From Bugula neritina (Eukaryota; Bryozoa; Gymnolaemata; Cheilostomatida; Bugulidae): a stretch of DNA of 64,000 nt. Made by a program: the position numbers and the translations under genes. How positions within the stretch are numbered: the stretch's first letter is position 1; every line of letters starts with the position of its first letter. The notes below the pieces were generated by a model. It saw only the letters and a list, made by a program, of their open reading frames with translations. It was not told where the DNA came from and ran no database searches. This document shows positions 59,079 through 64,000 of this stretch, one piece after another. The stretch lies in assembly GCA_964035545.1 (NCBI GenBank), contig OZ037768.1, forward strand, positions 21,294,200-21,358,199, written 5' to 3'.

Positions 59079-61940
59079 ATGGAACTTTGTAATACCAGCA
59101 AACATTTCACTATAGATGACCTAAACAATATTTCTTGTAATGATTTTCGAGTGCTTCACTGCAATATACGCAGCCTTAGAAAAAACTTCAATAACCTTTT
59201 GGAATTACTCTCAATTGTAAATTGTTCTTTTCATGTTATTGCCATAAGTGAAACTTTTCTCTACTCAAACGAATGCAATTACTTTCTGATTTCAAATTAC
59301 TCTTATATAGGCTCATGCCGTGACTCCAGAGCAGGTGGATGTGGGATATATGTGCACAGTGGCCTGGCTGTAATTGAAAAACTAGAGCCATTAATTGAGG
59401 GTTCAGAGGCAATCTCTTTGTTAGTGGCCGGCTTGGATGAAGTCCCATTACGTATTACTGCCATATATAGACAACCTTCGTCTGACACTGGTAGGTTCAC
59501 TGATGACCTGCACAATTTTTTACACTCTATTTCTCATGCTGATCACAATCACATTATCACTGGTGATATTAATATTGATATACTTAAGCAAGAATCTGAT
59601 AGCTACACTGACCTATTACATCAATACAGCTACACTCATTTAATAAAGCACCCAACTCGCACTACCCAAACCTCCAGCTCTTGTATAGATCACATAGCCA
59701 TAAATTTCTACAGTAGTAACATCATTAGTGGTACACTTGATAAAGATATCTCAGATCACTTTCCGGTATTTGCCTTTTTTGAGAATCTTGTGCAACCTAA
59801 ATCTCAAACCTTCAAAAGACGCAGTTATAGATCACTTTGTGATATACAGCTAAAACAAGAGTTTCAAAACTGTGACTGGAGCAATCTAGTATTTAAACAT
59901 AATGATTCAATAGTAGCATACAGAAATTTCTTGAACGAAACATCTCATATATTTAACAAATTAGCACCTTTTCAAGAAAGGACTTTCCATTTCAATAGAA
60001 AAAAGGTGAATAACTGGATCACGGATCGTTTAAAAAAAGAAATTCACAAAAAAGACAGGCTTTTTTCACAACACAAAGCTTTTCCATACAGCCCAAAACT
60101 TAAGCAAGCCTACATTAAGCAAAGAAACAAAGTATCAACCTTAATTAAACAAGCCAAGTATAACTACTATGATAAGCTGATTTCTAACCAAGCAGACTCC
60201 AGAAAGCTTTGGAATACAATTAACAATGCTTGTGGAAGAAAATCAACCTCTCCAAGCTTCCCAGTAAAGCTAAAAGCTGACTCAGAAATCATTACCCACC
60301 ATACAGAAATAGCAAACTATATAAACAATTATTTCACTAACATTGGAAAGAACTTAGCCGATAAAATACCAAGTGTTCCTGAGATCCCAGTCAATGCCAA
60401 AGATTGTCCTTCATTTTATTTTCAGCTGGTAGACAAAAACAGAGTTTTAACTGAACTAAAAAATTTGAATGAAAATAAATCAGAAGGCTTAGACTTGATC
60501 CCAGCGAGGCTAGTTAAACAAAGTGCAACTTACCTTTGTCAGCCTCTCACACATATTATAAACTTGATAATTAAATCAGGTGTCATTCCTAATGAACTGA
60601 AAGTAGCCAAGATTTTGCCATTTTACAAAAATAAAGGTGACAAACTTTTATGTAGTAATTATCGGCCTATCTCAATACTTCCAGTTTACTCTAAAATACT
60701 TGAAAAAATAATCTGCAAGCAATTAAATGAACATTTAAACCTACACAAAATTTTGTCGGTTTCTCAATTTGGCTTCTAACAGAAGAAGGGTGCACAAGAC
60801 GCACTGATTAAGTTTTCAGACCAATCCTTCAAAGCACTTAATGACTCATCAGTAATATTGGGTATTTTCATTGATTTCTCAAAAGCATTCGATACAATCA
60901 ACCACAATATTTTGCTACAGAAACTACGAGATTACAATTTTGATTCTCACTCCATAAGTTTAATCCAAAACTACTTGACCAATCGAACACAGCATGTTAT
61001 AATAGAGAACAGTATATCCAATTCCTTGCATATCACCTGTGGAGTTCCCCAGGGCTCTATCTTGGGCCCTGTGCTCTTTCTGCTGTACATAAATGATTTA
61101 GCTACCCATTGTCCTTTATTTGATACTATTCTGTTTGCAGACGACACAAATCTTTTTTGGAAGAGCAAAGATTTAAATGCTGATATTGGAAATATAAACT
61201 CCTCACTAAATAAAGTTAATAACTGGTGCATTGCAAACAAACTAACTCTAAACTTAACGAAAACAAACTATATCATTGTTAAAAACTACCAAAAGAATTT
61301 TGTACTTAACAGTCCCATCCATATTGACAATATACCTCTCTCGCCTAGCTCAGAAATAAAATTTTTAGGTGTAGTCATCGACATTAACTTAAACTGGTGT
61401 GCTCATATAAATTCTTTAAGGACTCAGCTCAACAAAGTAACTGGTATGATATACTTAGCTTCAAAGTTTTTACCATACAAAGCTTTGATTTTATTATATA
61501 ACAGTCTGATAAACAGCAAACTTACATATTGCTTAGAAGCCTGGGGAAATGCCCCTAAAACCCACCTGAACAAGTTGCTTTTAATTCAAAAACGCATTAT
61601 TCGCATTATTTTCCACAAATCACCTACTGAACACACGTCACCTCTATTTATCAAAGCAGAAATTCTTCCTATTGATCTCTTGTATATCTACCGTCTATGT
61701 CTTCTTGGTCATTCAGCTTATTATACTCCATCTCACACCAAACAACCACCAACTTACCTCACCAGACATTCTGAACTTTCCTTACCCTTACCTCTCTCTA
61801 CCTCCGCAGCAGGTCATCGTCAAGTGTCCTACCAGATGTCTAGCAATTGGAATAAACTACCTCCGACTTTAAGACATCATCAAAGCTTTGCCACATTTAA
61901 AATATTGTTGAAAAAGCACCTACTAAAATCTTTAACTTAA
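59079..61940 (+). pseudogene. LINE ORF2: AP endonuclease and reverse transcriptase, one in-frame stop
   Basis: A 954-codon frame is open except for a TAA at 60777-60779 (codon 567). Endonuclease motifs: HCNIRSLRKN, ISETF, TGDINIDIL and ISDHFPVF, residues about 25-230. Reverse transcriptase follows from about residue 450: IIKSGVIPNELKVAKILPFY, NYRPISILP, then after the stop IDFSKAFDTINH, GVPQGSILGPVLF and the catalytic FADDTN. The stop sits in the RT fingers/palm region where relatives have SQFGFR-type sequence. The C-terminus (LTYCLEAWGNAP) is complete. Stop at 61938-61940. Confidence 0.92.
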
Positions 61941-62704
61941 TCTGAATAAATAGTTCCCACTATTTTTTCAACTGCCACTTGGGCCCCCGCTCCTTGAATA
62001 GCTATGCTACTGAGCACATGGGCCCCCATCTTGATATTATATATAAATTGAATTTAGCTCTTTTTGTGTTACTGTTGTATATTTGTATTTTTTTGTCCTT
62101 TTGTTTTTTTTTTTGATGGAAATAAAGAAAACAAACAAACAAACTGCTGGAGTTTTGCTGATGTTTATTGAAACCAACTGGTAACCAACGTGAAACTACA
62201 ATAATACAATTTAATAATAGAGACATTGATGACAAGAAAAATGAAACATAAAATATTACAACACTGTTGCATAACCATGTTTAACATACCTCTATTACCC
62301 TTCCTGGGGAGAGTTAGAATTAAACATATAAAGTTGTGATAGTGAAAGTTTAAATATCTACATGTATCATGAACAAAATCAAAAATGACTAGTGAGAACT
62401 ACAACAGTCAGTGGAGAAAAGCATCAGACTGGCATGAAGGCATGAAACAACTCAGCTACTATAATTTCTGGCTACAAGCTATAAAAAGCTGACAGCTATT
62501 CTGGTAGCAAAAATCATTGCATTGTAATAGTGAAAACAAAGCTATTTGTGGTTTAAAAAAGCTGTGGCTAAGTGAGTAGCTAAGTGAGTATAAGGGTGAA
62601 TGGTGATGAATTGTCCTGTGCCACTGTATGTAGTAGTGTGTAATATAATAAGAAAAATGATCAAAACGCTACACTCCTACCTAAAATTTAGGAAAAAATT
62701 TTAC

Positions 62705-62799
62705 CTGGTGCTTTTACTAAAACTACTAATTTACTCATTGGCCTGACGAGCTGACCGGCCTTCACTTTGGGGTATCCACGTACACCTAATAGCAGCGTG
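62705..62799 (-). other. Weak candidate internal exon
   Basis: On the minus strand an acceptor (TTCAG) and donor (CCAG|GTAAAA) bound a 95-bp open stretch that reads TLLLGVRGYPKVKAGQLVRP in one frame. Its base composition is coding-like against AT-rich surroundings. No partner exon was found. Confidence 0.2.
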
Positions 62800-62806
62800 C
62801 TGAATT

Positions 62807-63049
62807 TTCATGATTAATTAATTCATTGACTTTTAGAAAGAAAAGCTTCACCCAAGATTCTTGTTTTAGTTTAAAAAAGTGAATGTTTGTTGGTAGCCAA
62901 TAGAATAATTTCTGTTTAAATACTTACAAATAGCATTTCAGCTATTAGAATTAAATGCTATTATTATAGTAAATTATTACTGTTTAAATAAAACTTGTAA
63001 CATGAAAGTGACATTGGACACAATTGTGTTTATATCTTATACTCAGTGC

Positions 63050-63051
<2 letters not shown>
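62807..63051. repeat. Duplicated 245-bp segment, copy 2
   Basis: Direct copy of 52672-52922, ending where a (TA)n microsatellite begins. Confidence 0.9.

Positions 63052-63122
<71 letters not shown>
63048..63122. repeat. (TA)n microsatellite
   Basis: About 36 TA dinucleotides with one CA interruption near 63062. Confidence 0.95.
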
Positions 63123-63125
<3 letters not shown>

Positions 63126-64000
63126 TGGCGACCCTTTGAAGTCCCGCTGCGTATAATATACTGGCAACAAAAATTGATAAGCCTGTTAAACATAAATTTA
63201 GTGTAACTTAAAAGATCAAACAATTCCAAGACAGTTTCCTCAAACAACCTATAATGTAACTCAGATAAATTCCCAATTTCAACAATATTCCTTCAAATGT
63301 AATTTATGTATGACTTCAAAGTAAATTTTTAAATTCAATGATAGCTTCTCCAAGTACAAATTGTACAATAATAAAACAAACAATAATAAAAATTAGTACA
63401 TCACAAGAAAAATAAATCAAGTTACTTACAATGGAACTTTTCAGTCTGAAATTAATTAGATTTAATTCAGTTAAATATGTTCTAAATTATTTCACACAAA
63501 ACTAAATACACTGTAACTCTTTTGATCATTAACGGCTTTTCTGATTGTTGATTGCTCCTCTTATCGTTGAATACTGTTGCTGCCTCTGTGCTGCCTTTTA
63601 TAGTCGGGTTGTTTTGGATTTCTGAGGTATGGGCGATGAGTCTAACCTGGTAAGTTGCTGGTTGGTCCGCAGGTTCAAGTCAAGCAATGTGCTACGTGAG
63701 GAATTGTTGGTGACACCATTCCGGTATTGACCATATCAGGATCTCTAAGACTCATAAGTTATACCAGCATTAATTCTACCATAACTCATAGCCTGGAATA
63801 TATGTTTTATAACAAGAAAATATAATAATATGTATTAGTTGTTCAGGTGTTGACTTTGTTGATATTAGATTTTATAAGTGAAGTAAAACACCAGGTTATA
63901 TCAAATCCGTATAATTCATCAAGTATATAATTAACGTTAAATGTCATCTATATGTTAGTATGACTGAATAATCATGTACGTCCCGGTTTTATTCATGTTT

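Larger units (their letters stand above)
58270..62145 (+). mobile_element. Non-LTR retrotransposon (LINE, Jockey/CR1/L2-like), nearly full length
   Basis: It has ORF1, ORF2, a 3' UTR of about 200 bp and a tail of AAAC-type short repeats (ACAAACAAACAAAC) ending near 62145. The 5' boundary is set only approximately, from the GC-richer leader before ORF1. No target duplication was identified. The ORFs carry only one frameshift (ORF1) and one stop codon (ORF2), so the insertion is recent relative to the neighbouring Penelope fragments. Confidence 0.85.
62146..64000. other. AT-rich terminal region, no confident gene
   Basis: It contains the second copy of a 245-bp duplication, a (TA)n microsatellite, one weak minus-strand exon candidate (62705-62799) and a tRNA-like stretch at about 63620-63700 that I did not accept. 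Confidence 0.4.

Noticed and set aside
63620-63700. tRNA-like stretch with GGTTCAAGTC B-box
   Set aside because: I could not fold a cloverleaf or find a matching A box at the right spacing; it may be a SINE fragment.

Overview
This is nuclear DNA from an invertebrate animal. The evidence is AT-rich sequence, GT-AG introns, metazoan mitochondrial and ciliary-type gene families, a PAN plus F-type lectin secreted protein, and a mix of Ty3/gypsy, Penelope, LINE, SINE and hAT elements typical of marine invertebrates. I cannot name the phylum; a lophotrochozoan-like animal is a guess. Exons below were assembled by hand from splice signals, reading phase and protein similarity recalled from memory, with no database search.

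Layout. 1-6200: two LTR retrotransposons. A plus-strand element (integrase C-terminus, then a 3' LTR at 908-1483) sits inside the integrase gene of a minus-strand Ty3/gypsy element whose gag, pol and 5' LTR occupy 1484-6200. 8084-32073: one long plus-strand gene of 34 predicted exons (about 1781 aa), a homologue of vertebrate KIAA2012, with conserved N-terminal exons, a long low-complexity middle and a charged coiled-coil C-terminus. 32746-36987: a minus-strand gene for a small secreted protein with 14 cysteines that I do not recognise. 38090-43774: a minus-strand pyruvate dehydrogenase phosphatase (PP2C family). 45321-47736: a minus-strand MMADHC (cblD) homologue of 296 aa. 47737-53419: gene-poor, with low-complexity tracts and a 340-bp AC microsatellite. 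53420-55076: a plus-strand secreted protein with a PAN-like and an F-type lectin domain. 57450-62145: Penelope-like fragments head to head, then a nearly complete non-LTR retrotransposon. The last 1.8 kb holds a 245-bp duplicate of sequence lying upstream of the lectin gene and little else.

The two mitochondrial genes are neighbours on the same strand but act in different pathways: pyruvate dehydrogenase activation and cobalamin routing. I found no CRISPR array, rRNA or confident tRNA, and no gene cluster that amounts to a new multi-gene system. The most unusual structures are an in-frame 42-bp intronic repeat that reiterates a splice acceptor, a pair of adjacent near-perfect fold-backs (44245-44493), a GC-AG intron followed by a G-run, two abutting hAT-like MITEs with matching target duplications, and a gypsy-like element whose residual RNase H tail lies after its integrase.
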